Source: Streblospio benedicti
Lineage: Eukaryota; Annelida; Polychaeta; Spionida; Spionidae
NCBI GenBank assembly: GCA_019095985.1
Contig: CM032669.1
Span: forward strand, 8,485,483-8,549,482
Direction of reading: 5' to 3'
Length of the DNA: 64,000 bases
Numbering within the stretch: position 1 is the first letter of the stretch; every line of letters begins with the position of its first letter. A program made the position numbers and the translations under genes. Positions 23,739 to 35,969 of this stretch are shown here, piece after piece. The notes under the pieces were generated by a model. The model had not been told where the DNA came from, made no database searches, and saw nothing but the letters and a program-made list of their open reading frames with translations.

Positions 23739-24770
23739 GATCGCTTTGATTTTGTACAAATCTTTTTTCACTTTGATTTAAAACATATTATGTATTCATG
23801 TGTGAAGAGATACATGTCAAAGTTAAAAAATAGATACCCTCGGCAATTAACATTTTATTTCAAGATTTGCATGTGTGTGTTGCAAAATGCATTAGAGATG
23901 CACAATCGTAAAAAAAAATATTTGAATGAGAGCTCCATCTAAAGCATTTGAAATTTACCAGCTGTTTAGACGAAAACAACGATGTCATTTATTCCTCAGC
24001 AGAGCTGTAATCATCATTATCGTCATCCTTTTTGGCTGAAGCAGCAGAATCAGGATTTTGTAGAAAATTGGCGGGGGTGGGGGTGGGGTGGGGGGGAGGG
24101 GTCCATGCATGGGTGAGTGGGGTGCGAGGGATGGGTCGTCCCAATACGCAAAACATGCACACGAACCCTATTTCTCAAACACCAGCTTATATGTCTATAA
24201 ATTTAAATAACCATAATTCACACACCACAAATCATATACAGTCGTAAAAGAATGCGGCATTCATAACGTCCTCTGAAGTGACTTCCCCAGCATCGAGTAC
24301 TCTTCGCGCACACATTTAATCCGTCTATTTCAACGTACGTGCACTCGGAGTGGCTCTTAACTATGCAAATAGCCCATTGTCCCCAATATTTATCACATTG
24401 CCCTACTCAGTTATGCAGCTGTGATGACAGTACAGCTATAATAATGTGAGATTTGGCTGGCAAAATTCTGTATGCACAATATACACTGATAGGTGTGGAT
24501 AACAGGATTATGTTTACATGCGTACAATTTATGTCGCTGCCATGAACCTTGATTGTGAAATAAAACAGCTGTAACGCTGAATCTATGAGCACTGGTGACT
24601 GTTAGCTGATGGAGATCTTGTTTTGGAAATCAACAAATTGGCTAATGTAATGTCTATACTATTATGCATTTATTTAATCAAATATAGTTTCATATGTAAG
24701 ACCACCTGTAAAATAGGAACACTTTTTGCGGTACCAAATTTTACCCCTATATATCATTAGTAGTGTTAAC
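23739..24770. other. Host DNA without a recognisable gene
   Basis: It contains a G-rich low-complexity stretch (about 24068-24125, GGGGTGGGG-type). Otherwise it is non-coding AT-rich sequence with only short, unconvincing frames. Confidence 0.4.
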
Positions 24771-24870
24771 CTCTATATTAAGACCACCTCTCAATTAAGA
24801 CCAACCTCTCAATTAAGACCACTTTTTGCAGTCCAAAGTGTTAAAATTACCTCTCAATAAGGACCACACA
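24771..24870. repeat. AAGACCACC-type MITE fragment
   Basis: Four tandem-like occurrences of the word ACCTCT.AATTAAGACCA. The same family is seen at 25471-25517, 31687-31864, 41281-41466 and, as shorter pieces, near 16.92, 45.08 and 45.78 kb. No full pair of ends is visible here. Confidence 0.55.
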
Positions 24871-25470
24871 GGTTTCTCACTGCATTATCATTTTACTCAA
24901 TAGCTCCATTAAAGATCAGTCAGAGTTGATTATGTAATATTTACTGTTGTATCCTAATATACCTATAACATTGTTTGCTTTTAGTTAGTGATGACCATTT
25001 GATAGATGATTGTAATGGGTGGGGTTGAATATTTTGATCATAGACTATCTTTGACTAATTCATGTTTAAGTTCTGCTCATGTTGTGTTTGAAATGTTATC
25101 AAGTTTTTAGTGTATCAAAGACACTGATGATTATTAGTGAGCTTTGTGTGATGCTTTCCTAAATTCTATTGATGAAGCACAAAGAGAAGATGCTAATAAA
25201 AGCTAAGAACTAAAATATTTTTTCATTCTTTGTCTGTACATGTAGCGTATGTCTAGTAAATAAATCTCTTCGAGTTGATATAAAGCAATAATCAAAAGGA
25301 CTAAACCGAAACGTCAAAAGGTGCCATTTGATATAAAAATATAAATGTACTTTCCAATCGTATGCACTTATCATAACTTATATCAATTACACAAAACCCA
25401 AGTAATACATTTCATACACAGATTTTACATGCTAGAATACGTGCATGAGAAATTTGTTCTGTCAAATACA

Positions 25471-25517
25471 GTAAACCTCTACATTTAGACCACCTCTCTA
25501 TTAGAGAGGTTTCACTG
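25471..25517. repeat. Short AAGACCACC-type MITE pair of ends
   Basis: AGTAAACCTCTACATTTAGA is followed closely by an inverted TAGAGAGGTTTCACTGTAT. This looks like the two termini of the family joined with almost no interior. Confidence 0.5.
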
Positions 25518-25626
25518 TATATCACATAGTCTCTGGCGGGATTCAAACCCACGACCATACGGCACCAAATCGCCGTAGGTGCCTTATGGTCGTGGGTTCG
25601 AATCCCACCAGAGACTATATGATATA
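25518..25626. repeat. tRNA-derived palindrome (two head-to-head tRNA 3' halves)
   Basis: A 109-bp near-perfect inverted repeat. The right arm contains GTGGGTTCGAATCCCACC, a T-arm/B-box sequence with its stem, followed by AGAGACTATAT. The left arm is its reverse complement with about three mismatches. The loop is about 11 bases (AAATCGCCGTA). No A box or acceptor stem of a complete tRNA is present. It could be two inverted SINE or tRNA fragments, or a foldback of one. Confidence 0.75.
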
Positions 25627-26275
25627 GTCATAACCTGTCACTTGGAGTCGTAAGTGTAATGACCTAATTACATATGATAATATATACCCAAGTCCATTAA
25701 ACTATAAGTCAGTTTGAATATAGTTTGTAGTATAGCCAGAGAAAATCTTTGCTACACTGGCAGACCCGAGATTCTAAAAGAGGAGAGGTCCCAAACAGTG
25801 GATGCGTTAAGTGGGATTCAAAAATAAATTCATTCTCTCGAGGCATTCAGTCATCAAGGCATCATTTGCTGGGCACCCACGTAACCCCACGAGATCTGCC
25901 AATACTCGCAAATGTTACGTGTTGTTGTATTTTTATTTTAACACCCGTAGCACTATCAGAAACAAACACACGAACAACAACCTACCATAATTAATTAATA
26001 AAGCACATTAAAGTATCAATTTCCAACAGACATACAGTCGGTAGCCTCATAGCGTCTCTGGTATTGAAATTTCAATATTAGTTTTGCTTCCAGTGTTCAA
26101 AGTTATATTCTTTACGTCTGATACTCAGAGTGCAGAAGACGATCTTGACGAGGTAAGATAATTATCTGCAGCAAACTATTATTGAAAACCAGTAAACGTG
26201 TGTATATTAAACGATATATAACATATAACAACAAACAAAACAAAGGTAATTAGTGAACATTGATGTACCTAACTG
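25627..26275. other. Host DNA without a recognisable gene
   Basis: Non-coding. The short frame at 25749-25994 has no family resemblance. Confidence 0.4.
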
Positions 26276-27299
26276 ATATTCAATGGAATAACTCGCACTT
26301 AACATTTGATACCTAGAATGGTCTTCTGTGTCTATTGATTAAGAATTAAGTCAGTACCGTGGCATGGAATGCACTTCAATTTTCAGACAATTTTCAGAAA
26401 TCTGATGTCTTGAGTGTGCAAAACAGTGCCTGAATAAGGTTTAGTGAGGCCCCGGGCCGTGAGTCAACGTTGGGCCCTTTTGACCCGTGATACGTATAAT
26501 GTGTGTGAATGTGTGTTAATTTATGGAAATTTTAATGTATTTTAACCTCATTTTGTATGAGGTTGTGGAAATAGCGGCATTTTCCTCAACTAACTGAATT
26601 ACCCTTAACTAATGAGTAACTAAAGGTAATTAAAGGTAACTAACCTTATGTTGTTAGAATACACATATTATGGTTAGATTAATATATCTGACACCAAATA
26701 GGAAAACGATACAATGATTCCCTATCTACAAAATCTCATAAAATACTAATAAAAAGCCAATATGGTCAAAGGCCTTTGATTTATTTAGTATATTGTATAT
26801 AATAAAATTGGGTTGAATTATCCTAAACCCAAAATCAGAATTCTTTCTTTATCAAACTCGTTTTTTGTCCACAATGCACTCTAGAATCCCATATCAGATC
26901 TTTATCTCAGAAGGTGTTTTGGACACTTTTTCAGAGATGTGAACCCGTCAGCATTGAAAATCTTAATCACAGCCATGAAAAATCTTAATTTTCAAGCAAA
27001 AATCTTAATAAAAAATATAAAAAATCTTAATAAAATCTTAATGTTTTTCTACCTATAATAAACAATAATAAGGGAAATACTAGTATATTTACTAGTATTG
27101 TAAACTACTCTGGGGTGAAATGAAAAAAAAATGATAATTGGAAAAAAATCTAGATATCATGGAAATCAATTAAAAAAAGATCACCAAAATCCAACAAGAA
27201 TTGATAAAGTAGTTAATATTTAGATTAAACAAGCATTTGCCATTTACCCCTCTGTCACAGGCTTCATCATATAAGTCCATCAAATGGCATTTTGAAGCA
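26276..27299 (+). repeat. Unclassified ~1-kb interspersed repeat, copy 2
   Basis: It matches 15758-16754 across its whole length in the same orientation, starting at ATATTCAATGG and ending at TTTGAAGCA. The sequences outside these points do not match, so these are the true ends of the repeat unit. Confidence 0.85.
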
Positions 27300-28989
27300 G
27301 TGTCATCGTGATTAAAAATAGATAACTTTATGTGAAACCCTATTAGGAATGATAGTAGATTATATATTTTACTGTTACTTTAATATTCTAAGCATATTAA
27401 AAGAAGTTTCAACAGATTGACACCAAAGTAGCCATATTGGAAGTGCGCACCTGCTGGTCATACTAGTTCCCTAGGCAACCTGCATTTATCACAACTGCAG
27501 CAGTGACTCACGATCCCTGGCAACGCAAATACAGCAGTGTGCAAACATGTTTTATCGCACCTTTGTGAACCATTTGAAATTATTTTGTTTCTTACAAATA
27601 AAGATTGCGTTATGAACGCTTAACTTGCGCCGATCAAGCTGTATTTTAAGAAACTGTCCATATTTCTCTGACATTAGTAAAATCCCGTAATAAACCCATG
27701 TCCCAGACGTAGTGACTTTTCACGGGTCAAAAATCGTAAAAATACGGGAAAAAAAACGTAAGTTCACATCTCTGCTTTTTTCTAACAAAAATGTGTATAA
27801 AAATGTTGGCAAAATCTGGGGCCCGATAATGTTTACTGCAGCCCATTGTTATTTGAGGCTTTGGGTTGTTTAACAGATTTCACATAACTTGGTAGTAAGT
27901 AATGGAAGAAATGTGAGAAAAAAGTAAACATGGTGAAAATATTAGGCGTGAAAATGATTTTTTTAGTCATTGTGTATGTTTTAAAGTATGCAATCTTAAA
28001 AAAACATTTATGCATATAGTACTTCAAAAACTACAAATTTCGCTCAACAATATTTATCAAAATATATATTTCATGTAATCAATCTTTCATGTTACGAACA
28101 TGAATCGCTAATTTTAAACCAATAGAACCCACGATCCAATCAGCATTGTACAGAACAATACAGCATATTACTTGGACAAATTTTGCTTACTCAAAAAAGT
28201 GCGTGCACACTTTAATTACTGTTTAACATAAATTTTGTTTATAGTTGTGAAAGAATACACTTTCGTATTTATCTGATAATTCTGTTGGACATATTTATCT
28301 TACGTAGGGTCCTAATTGCAATCAAATTGCTTGCTGAGTTTAGATATTTGTAGTGCGTGATTGTAATGACTGTTAAACAGTGGAATGAACTCGCTTTGTA
28401 GATTTAAAAATGGATGACCTAAATGTTTTTAATGCAAGTGGCACAATGTTATTTTATACTATTTTATAATGTTGTTAGAATCACTGTATACTTCTCTTTA
28501 TGCATATGAAGTTATCGCTAATTTACATTTGATTCTAAAATGAAATGAATACAATGTATACTTAGAAAAAAGTTCAACTACTTTTTGCATGTATTTATCA
28601 AGGTACACTTTTTGCATATGAAGAAGTTAGCATTATTTTTTTTTCTAAATAAAACTTGATGAATATACTTATAATGAAATAAGTTCAATAATTATTCGCA
28701 TATTATATATCTAGTAAGATTTCTAAAGATTCTAATTATTATCCATGAAATGTAGTTATATGTTATATCACAGGTACTGTACATCATTAATATTTGGTAT
28801 TTTGGTATTTCATTTCAAATAAAAATAGCCAACTACATCTACTACAGTATATACTAAAAAATTTCATTGTGTAAGAATAAGTGAAAAAACAGTAATCAGT
28901 TTTCTAATGGAAGTCGTTTGGGAGATTGTAAGCATTAAAAATGGTTAAAATGGATTCTTTTTAACAGTCTGTTTGGATAATAAACTAAT
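27300..28989. other. AT-rich host DNA with one short repeat block
   Basis: The segment 27780-27895 matches the GGGGCCCC-type block of the inverted duplication arms (TTATTTGAGGCTTTG.GTTG followed by ACAGATTTCACATAAC). The remainder is very AT-rich with no coding signal. Confidence 0.4.
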
Positions 28990-29089
28990 NNNNNNNNNNN
29001 NNNNNNNNNNNNNNNNNNNNNNNNNNNNNNNNNNNNNNNNNNNNNNNNNNNNNNNNNNNNNNNNNNNNNNNNNNNNNNNNNNNNNNNNN
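28990..29089. other. Assembly gap (100 N)
   Basis: A run of exactly 100 N. This is a conventional gap of unknown true length. Confidence 0.99.
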
Positions 29090-29339
29090 GAAATCGGTTA
29101 ATCGGTAAATGCTCTAGCTTGTCCAGAGACAAATGAGCATTTCTTTTTTATTTCTTTATTTCCCCAATTTTTGCCATGATTGTATTTTTTTTACTAATTA
29201 ATACTTTATCTCTTTTATTATCTGGCATCTAGCCTGATATTATCTTTTTAAGCCACCTGTGAATAATATAGCCATTCATCCGACGATGCAGGTTAAGGTA
29301 AGCAATGGGAAGAATGGAGAAGAATGGAGAAAAAGGTAA

Positions 29340-29590
29340 CAACAAGAGTACAGAATACTTAAAAAGAGCTACGCAAATCATATGAGCCTGGAAGATCTCT
29401 AAGAAGTACAAGCTCAAATCGGCTGGTTACCCCAAGTGGAACTATGTTAAAACAAAGACTAGAGCTTTTTGGGTTTGGGCACCCATGGAATGGATTAGAC
29501 TGCCACTACATAAAAAAAGATACAAAACTCCATTGAATCTGTCAAAACACCACTAAAAAACATCTCTTCAAAATAACGTTTGAATGTTAG
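29340..29590 (+). mobile_element. LINE 3' remnant (non-LTR retrotransposon C-terminal tail)
   Basis: A plus-strand reading gives SLRSTSSNRLVTPSG, then a few residues, then PWNGLD.HYIK and, in another frame, a VKTPLK..LF-like stretch. This is the usual C-terminal pattern of many LINE reverse transcriptases: LRSS...L.VPR, then WN.LP..I, then S...FK..LK..LF. Only the tail is present, with frame disruption. The clade cannot be fixed. Confidence 0.6.
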
Positions 29591-31684
29591 CATGTGTACA
29601 TATTTAGCGATTTCAATATCATCCACATGATGACCACAAATTTATCTGTCTCTTGAATCAATTTGTTACTATTTATTATGTTTTCAGCGCATAAGAACAA
29701 TGCACTCTTCAAACAATCTATTGGATTTTGTTGTTTTTCTTGTTTTATGTGTTCTGGTGATACATATGTATACTTATATATTATAATATCTGAAATCATA
29801 TCCTATCAATCATAAGTATTTGCGTACATTAGTGTATTTGCAAACAGTCAATGAAGCAAACAGCAGTATTAATAATTTAAGCAAGATGTATGGAAAACAA
29901 TCTCACAATAGCAAGAATGTAGTAGGTATTTCGAAATATTCACATGTATTGTAAATTATAACATAATGCCGGTAGGTTTTACCCTTCGAACCTTCGGGAC
30001 ACTTTAACGAACGAAGGTTCGAACGTTCGTTGATAAGTAAGTAAGTAAATATTGAACTTAGAACACCCAGATAAAGGCTTTGAATGGCACAAAAGCCTCG
30101 AACAATAAATTCGCCTACTTCGAGCAAAATATCACATCCCGTCGGCACCAAAGAAATACGTCGGACACACGAGAAGTTAGCTTTGTGTGTTTTGTTTACT
30201 GATATAACCCTGTTTTGACCTCTAACCGGCGCGAGTTAGAGTTCATGAATACAAACAGTTAGGTCAAAGACGTTATGTAACTTTGAATAGTCGGTCAGCT
30301 TCTATAAGAAAGCAATTTCTTTGAAATTCACTACTCACACGAGAAATTAGCGAGGCGTGTATTCGTTGTTTGCCGATATTGCATAAGATCGTTAGACCTT
30401 TGAACAGTTAAGCGTAAGTTCCACCAATTTATGATTAGGTCAAAAACCTTCATAACTTTCATTTTCACAGTAACCAGTGACCTTAAATGATCAGGGTTTT
30501 TTTTAAACATCCATCACTATACAGTTAGCTAATTGGCAATAAACCCTACTATACACAGTGCGTGACTCAATAAAGAACGCCACAGCCTCTACCCACTGCA
30601 ATTAAGTGAACTGCTTACCAAGTACTTGGTGTAACTTGTTGTTTGATCTGTGCCGGCCCCATAACAATGGCCCAGGCGAAGTGTTAAAGTAATTCTTTAA
30701 TTCGTAGATACCGATAGTCACAGCTATTGTTTACTGTGGTCTCTACTTACCTGTTAAATATCAGTTGCGTAACAACTGGCCACCTATAACCAGCCACAAG
30801 GCTGACTGTAAATAAATGTGCAAGTTAGTTGATTATGTAACAAACACTTGACCTTAAAGGTGCCTTTGTTTCATGTTTAAACAATAGAAAATAGAAGTTT
30901 TGATTTAAATGCTGTTTTGCTACCATGAACTTGATGACCGAGAAATTGAAAAGCATTCAGTATCCTGATTATTTGACCTGAAACAAGAAGAAACAGAAGG
31001 AAAATAAATGCATATTCAACTTACTAGGAGATTGGAGTGTCATTTCTGACTCACTAAGTGTCATCTTTCAATTCTGGGTGGGAGTTCCAGACTGATACGG
31101 GTGAGCAGCCTTCTGATTTCCTTACAGTTAATTCCAACAGGTACTAAGTACGAGTGAACTATGGTGCACACCTAACACGGCTCCTACCTGGTCCAGGGGA
31201 TACAGGAATGAAAATGGCAAGCACAAGCGTGTGTAGCACGCAGCTCGAAATCGCCTTCTCCGGTTGAAAAGACTACGTGTGCGTTCCAATAACACTAACC
31301 ACTCACCTACCTCACAAATAGACGGACAGGGCGCCTAGGGGCGGGCCACTCCCTGACATATCTGCTGGGGGAAAGGCAGAAGCTGGTCGCAGATAGAGAT
31401 ACATCTGCCCTATGACCGCTCAGCACGGAATCTAAGCTCGAAGTGCAGCTAGTCAACTTACTATGCTTGGTATTTGTACCAACGCATGTTTAATACTATA
31501 CGAGGCTAAGAAACAACACGGTCCCTAGTCCAGAGCCCTGGACTTTGTCACATCAAGCATTGTGTGTCCATCGGTCTGCCAAGTATGCGTTTAAACTATT
31601 GTTAAGTGTGATATTCAAAAGTACATCATACATTGTCCATTAATTGCAGGCTGAAATTTCAGCAAAAGAATAGAGTATATAATA
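29591..31684. other. Host DNA, local duplications only
   Basis: No gene recognised. There is a hairpin-prone stretch at 29980-30030 (TTCGAACCTTCG followed by CGAAGGTTCGAACG). Two loosely similar units lie at about 30155-30300 and 30330-30470, both beginning near ACACGAGAARTTAGC and containing a TTAGGTCAAA word. They look like an old tandem duplication. The segment 31160-31560 is less AT-rich but shows no coding pattern. Confidence 0.4.
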
Positions 31685-31686
31685 TA

Positions 31687-31864
31687 CAGTATAACCTCCA
31701 ATTAAGACCACCTCTATATTGAGAGCACCCCTGTAGTAGGACCATTTTTCACTATCCCAAACCTTCATAAAGCGACCAAAATGAACCTCTTTATAGAGAC
31801 CACTTCTCTACTGAGACCACTTGAGCTCAGTCCCACGGATGGTTTCAATAGAGATGTTCTACTG
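31687..31864. repeat. AAGACCACC-type MITE, complete, TA-flanked
   Basis: It begins CAGTATAACCTCC and ends with the inverted form AGATGTTCTACTG. TA occurs directly outside both ends, the target duplication of Tc1/mariner and pogo-type elements. The interior repeats GAGACCACC-type words. About 178 bp, non-coding. Confidence 0.75.
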
Positions 31865-32068
31865 TATAAGATATTTCTTGATTTTTGTTAGAATATCAGC
31901 TTTAACGTTTTTTAGCCACCGCGATGCTAATGTGAAGTAAAAATAGAAACTAGTGCCAAAGGGAGCAAGGAACGTCGATACATGCACATGAGACATAAAG
32001 GTTAATTCAATTACACACAGGTACATTGCATACCACTGTTTATGAAACAATATATGAAAACATTTCAG

Positions 32069-32200
32069 ATGAAACTGTGGCAGATGCTCAAAATTTTTGC
32101 CGCAATCCAAATTTCCCACAAAACCACAAGCACAACACACCATGGTGTTACACAATGGACCCGGCTGTGAGATGGGAGCCATGCGACATACACAACTGTG
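32069..32200 (+). CDS. Kringle exon, C-terminal half of a kringle domain
   Basis: The exon is predicted from an acceptor (ACATTTCAG before 32069) and a donor (GTAACA at 32201). Its translation carries the second half of a kringle: NFCRNPNFPQ, then PWCYTMDPAVRWEPCDIHNC. This gives the last four cysteines of the domain and the WCYT core. Kringles are disulfide-bonded binding modules of secreted or cell-surface proteins such as plasminogen-like proteases and receptors. The half that should precede it (YGG...CQRW...PH) is not found upstream in the window. Either that exon is lost or it is too diverged to see. It ends in phase 1. It is followed 290 bp later by a complete kringle exon in the same orientation, so both may belong to one multi-kringle gene. 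No start, signal peptide or other domain is visible. Confidence 0.65.
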
Positions 32201-32489
32201 GTAACAAGAGGAAATATTGTAAAACACTAATATATGTTATCACGTTTAGAGTTTCTCTTCTAACTATCTATATCATAGATTAATAGCGTTCTGAACAAAT
32301 ATAATAAACTATCTAAATATGTCTTTGCTGTGAGTTCACAATGCGGTATTGTACTGTGTGCCTTTATATTACAGGGTGAAAATGTTATGACAACAATCAT
32401 ACTCTAAACAAATAGCCCCTGGTTACATTGAAAATCATGACCAAAAGTTTCAATCAAAATACATGCAATATTGGACTCAATATTTCAGA

Positions 32490-32761
32490 GTGCAAAGTCA
32501 CTGAAAATGGCATTGATTATGGTGGAATGCAAAACAGAACAGTAACCGACAAAGTCTGCCAGAGATGGGACGAGCACACGCCACACAACCACACCTTTGT
32601 CAATGATAATCAGTTTGTGGTTCCCGATGCGACAGTACTGAATAATGAGAACTACTGTAGAAACCCACTGATGCCTGACGGAGCGCCATCACGTGATCAG
32701 CCTTGGTGTTACACAACAGATCCGGATGTCGAGTGGGAATACTGTCATATTGTCAACTGTG
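32490..32761 (+). CDS. Kringle exon, complete kringle domain
   Basis: An acceptor (AATATTTCAG, exon from 32490) and a donor (GTAGGC at 32762) bound a 272-bp exon in phase 1-1, the classic shuffling module. The translation has all six kringle cysteines in order: ECKVTENG, YGGMQNRT, VCQRWDEHTPHNH, NYCRNP, PWCYTTDPDVEWEYC and VNC. A continuous open frame from 32428 overlaps it, so the exact 5' border is inferred. The domain appears intact. It probably belongs with the half-kringle exon at 32069-32200. No protease, signal peptide or membrane segment is found nearby, and the region immediately downstream is a mobile element. Either further exons lie far away or this is a remnant. The plus strand is the coding strand. 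Confidence 0.7.
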
Positions 32762-32855
32762 GTAGGCTGTCTACGTTGAACCAATTTCTAGTTGCTTCAA
32801 AACATGATACCTGGCTAATGTATGAACGGTGATCCGTAAAATCCTTATTGATAAA

Positions 32856-33421
32856 CCCCAAATTTCACATAGACAATGGTACCTCATGATGCTCTAGAAG
32901 ACGCTAGACGCTTGGTGTCGTTTTGAGGTAAGTTTTGGGTGTTCTGGCCTCGAATGTGGAGTGATTTGCTGGTTTAGTTGGGAAGGGCGCACTTCTGGCT
33001 GGTGCTGGGTCTTCCTGCCTAACTGCGGCCTCGTCTGCTGCTTTTGGAGGATGTAAAGTCAACAGATGAATCCGTAAGTGCCGCCAATACTGTTAGAATC
33101 TGACGAAATGAAGTCATGAAACATAATCATCTGTTCCAACAGTTCTGATGTTCACGATGCTCCATGATTAATGCTGTCTTAAATGAGGAAATCACACGTT
33201 TTGCCTGGTTGTGGCCCAAACAGTGTTATCACTTCTCTGGAGAAGTGATTTTGATTCTTTTCGGCCTATGAGATCTTGGTATGGATTATCCATTTGTTAT
33301 TTTGATTCAAGAGTTTGCATTTCTGGTTCGTCTGGAGAGTTGACTTGATCATCATAAGGTCTTTCTTTTTAAAGTTGGCATTGCTGACGATGTTCATAAA
33401 GATGTTCCCTTGTTTTGGCGA
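32856..33421 (-). repeat. Repeat X, copy A (left inverted repeat)
   Basis: Most diverged of the copies. It shares with the others the palindrome CACTTCTCTGGAGAAGTG (near 33231), TTCTGGTTCGTCTGGAG (near 33321) and the inner end ATGTTCATAAAGATGTTCCC. Confidence 0.75.
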
Positions 33422-33441
33422 ATAAATGCACAAATCTAATA

Positions 33442-34756
33442 TTACAAAGAACACTCAACTAGGTACTGTGCACTTATACTATCCCATAAAATAGTCGTCA
33501 AATCGCTTAGGTAGTTTGCCGCTTGGCCTATGATCAACAGTATCATAAGACGGTGGGGAACACTATCATATTCTGTAGATATGATGGTAGCTTCCACACT
33601 AGCATGATCGTGTGGCAATGGACTACTACTATCACATTCTGTAGGCATGTTGGTAGTGTCATTACTAGCAGGATTGTATGGTGCTGAAGCCCTTGGGTTA
33701 GTCATTTCAAATGACTCCATTGCAGGTACTGGTTCAACTGGTACAATGTCCTCTGTTACATCAAAATGGTCGTCTGTGGAATCATAATGTGTTAAAACAT
33801 TGTCTCTGAATTTATAAGGTGGCACGGCATAACATTCGACCAATTTTACCTTGTACGATGACGCACGTAATTGGGACCCAGAGAATTCCCTAATATTGCA
33901 CCATTGGCCATCAATTGACGTCACTATGTAGCGATCTCTGGACTTTGTCTTGTCTCTATCTTTATACAAATATACTATGTCTCATAACTTTGATTGAGCT
34001 GTTCAGAAGTGGGTTACTGCCACCTTTGCTGATCATACTATGATGATGGTTTGACATTCTATGTTGGTGTTGTTCTTTGATGAGATTTGCATCTAACAAA
34101 GGTATTTGCTCATTGGTACACTGGTTGCGTTGTAAAAGCATCTCTCGAGCAGACAATCCCCTATTTCTTATTCTGGAGTTTAACCGAGCAGTGGCGAGTG
34201 AGAGTGTTGTTTCTGATACTGGACCGCCATTGGGTTGCTGTCGAGCGATCTCATCCTCCAGTTCACGAATAGCCTTTTCAGCCACTGGGTTCTTGTTTTC
34301 GTTTTTGACACGGCCAATCTCTAATTGGACATTAACGTTTGAGAGGGTGGTGTCATTCTGTAGAGCAATGAAGCCAGGACCAGGATCAACACGCACAACA
34401 GCCATGGGTCCTTCCATTGGGCGTATGTCTAAGCATAATGAGACCAACGCAGTACGTATACTATCGGCTTGATCATTAGGTATCAGTAAAGAGCGGGTAT
34501 AAGAGGTGGAACACTCCCTGAGAACGAATATGAGTTGTCGGCAACGCTTGATTATGTCAGCGGCAAATGACACTCCCACAGTTTCTGGGGGATCACCTGT
34601 AGACTGTTCGTTGAGATGCTTGGGTATACACTTAAGAAAAGCACACATATGACATGACTCTGATACTTCATCTGTCAAACGGTCCATATCAAGGGCAAAG
34701 AACTGCCGGCAAACTGTCTGTCGAAGTTGGTGCTTCGTTGGGTGGTCGAGCTTCAT
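33442..34756 (-). mobile_element. Integrase-containing part of the pol fossil
   Basis: Read on the minus strand, it shows a zinc-binding-like start (H...C..C: ESCHMCAFLK), a core with an acidic residue in SFAADIIKR, RVDPGPGF further on, and NPVAEKAIRELE where the last catalytic acidic residue of DDE integrases is expected. The region after the core is Ser/Pro/His-rich. Fossil. Confidence 0.7.
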
Positions 34757-34759
34757 TCA

Positions 34760-35960
34760 CCTAGTTGTAAGCGTTGATATGCCTGCATGCATGATTTACT
34801 GTCTGTGTAGACACTCGTGCGATGGACAGACTGTATGATGTATGGTGAGAAGTGTTTAATGGCTGCGCCAATACCAAGGGCCTCTACCTCACAAGCCATT
34901 TCGCTTGGTGTTGGCGGATTTTGGCACTGTAGAAACCAGCTAAGAGGAACGAGCCATTACGATTGATGTATAGTGTTGCCCCGATGCCGGACATCTTTGT
35001 GGATCCATCAGTAATAATTACTAAGTGATCAGTAGGTCGGGGTAAGCTTATGGACTTGTGGTTATTAAGATTTTTGAGCCACGAGAAAGGAGTCTTTGAG
35101 AGATTCTGTCCAAGGAATCTGATCTTTAGATGTCATCCCAGCTATGCTTTCATCCAGTGGTGACATGAGTTGAGCACAATTTGGAAGAACACGAGCGAGG
35201 GAGTTATAAGCACCAATAAAGGATCTAAGTCCTTTCACTGTTGATGGAGGTTGGCATGTTGTCAGTGTGGATAGTCTGTGGGGGCTAGCTGAAAGTGAGC
35301 CATCGCACCATATCCATCCGAGAATAGTCGTTTTGCGTGGGCAGATGATGGTTTTGCTTGGGGATAGTTTCAAATTGCATTCCTGTAAAGCTTTCAGCAC
35401 CCTGCGCCAATTGTGTAGGACTTCGTCTGGTGTGTCCCCACCACAGTGGAGATCGTCTGCTAATTTGGCGACTCTGCCTTCTTGGAGTAGGTCGCCGAAC
35501 ACTCGACACATCAGTTCCTCTAGTGCCGTCTCTGACCCTGGCATCTCCATGGCACATCTTGTATAAACCCTGATTCCTCGAAAGGGGGTGGCGACACCGC
35601 AGAACTTCATGGACTCGCGGTTAAGGGGTATTTGGTAGAAGGCCTTGGATAGGTCAGATGTAATGATGTACTTCCACTGGGCAATCATTCTTAGAGTTGT
35701 GTCAACATCTGCCATGAGAGATGGCTGAGGCTTGCAATATTTGGCCACTTCAGAGAAAGCTGTCACTAACCTAGAGCCTCCGTTGGGTTTTTTGACCAAG
35801 AATGAGGGGTTCAGGTACTCTGCCACTATGCCGATGTCATCGAATTGGGCTTGTAGCTCCAGAAACTTGTTTCTGGAATAGAGGGGCATACGACCCTATT
35901 CGTTGTGGTGGGAGGGCGGGTCCCATGTTGACAGTACATTGGAATGGGCCTTTGTTTGGC
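34760..35960 (-). mobile_element. Reverse transcriptase and RNase H part of the pol fossil
   Basis: Minus-strand landmarks: [61 protein letters not shown], then [11 protein letters not shown] (the RT catalytic LADD in place of the commoner YxDD), and [14 protein letters not shown]. An RNase H-like stretch with ITDGSTKMSGIG follows. The set is coherent with a Ty3/gypsy-related RT lineage. Fossil. Confidence 0.8.
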
Positions 35961-35969
35961 AAATTAATT

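Noticed and set aside
31180-31260. Resemblance to the start of U1 snRNA (ACCTGG..CAGGGGATAC)
   Set aside because: Only about 20 bases match loosely. The following stem-loops and the Sm site of U1 are absent.
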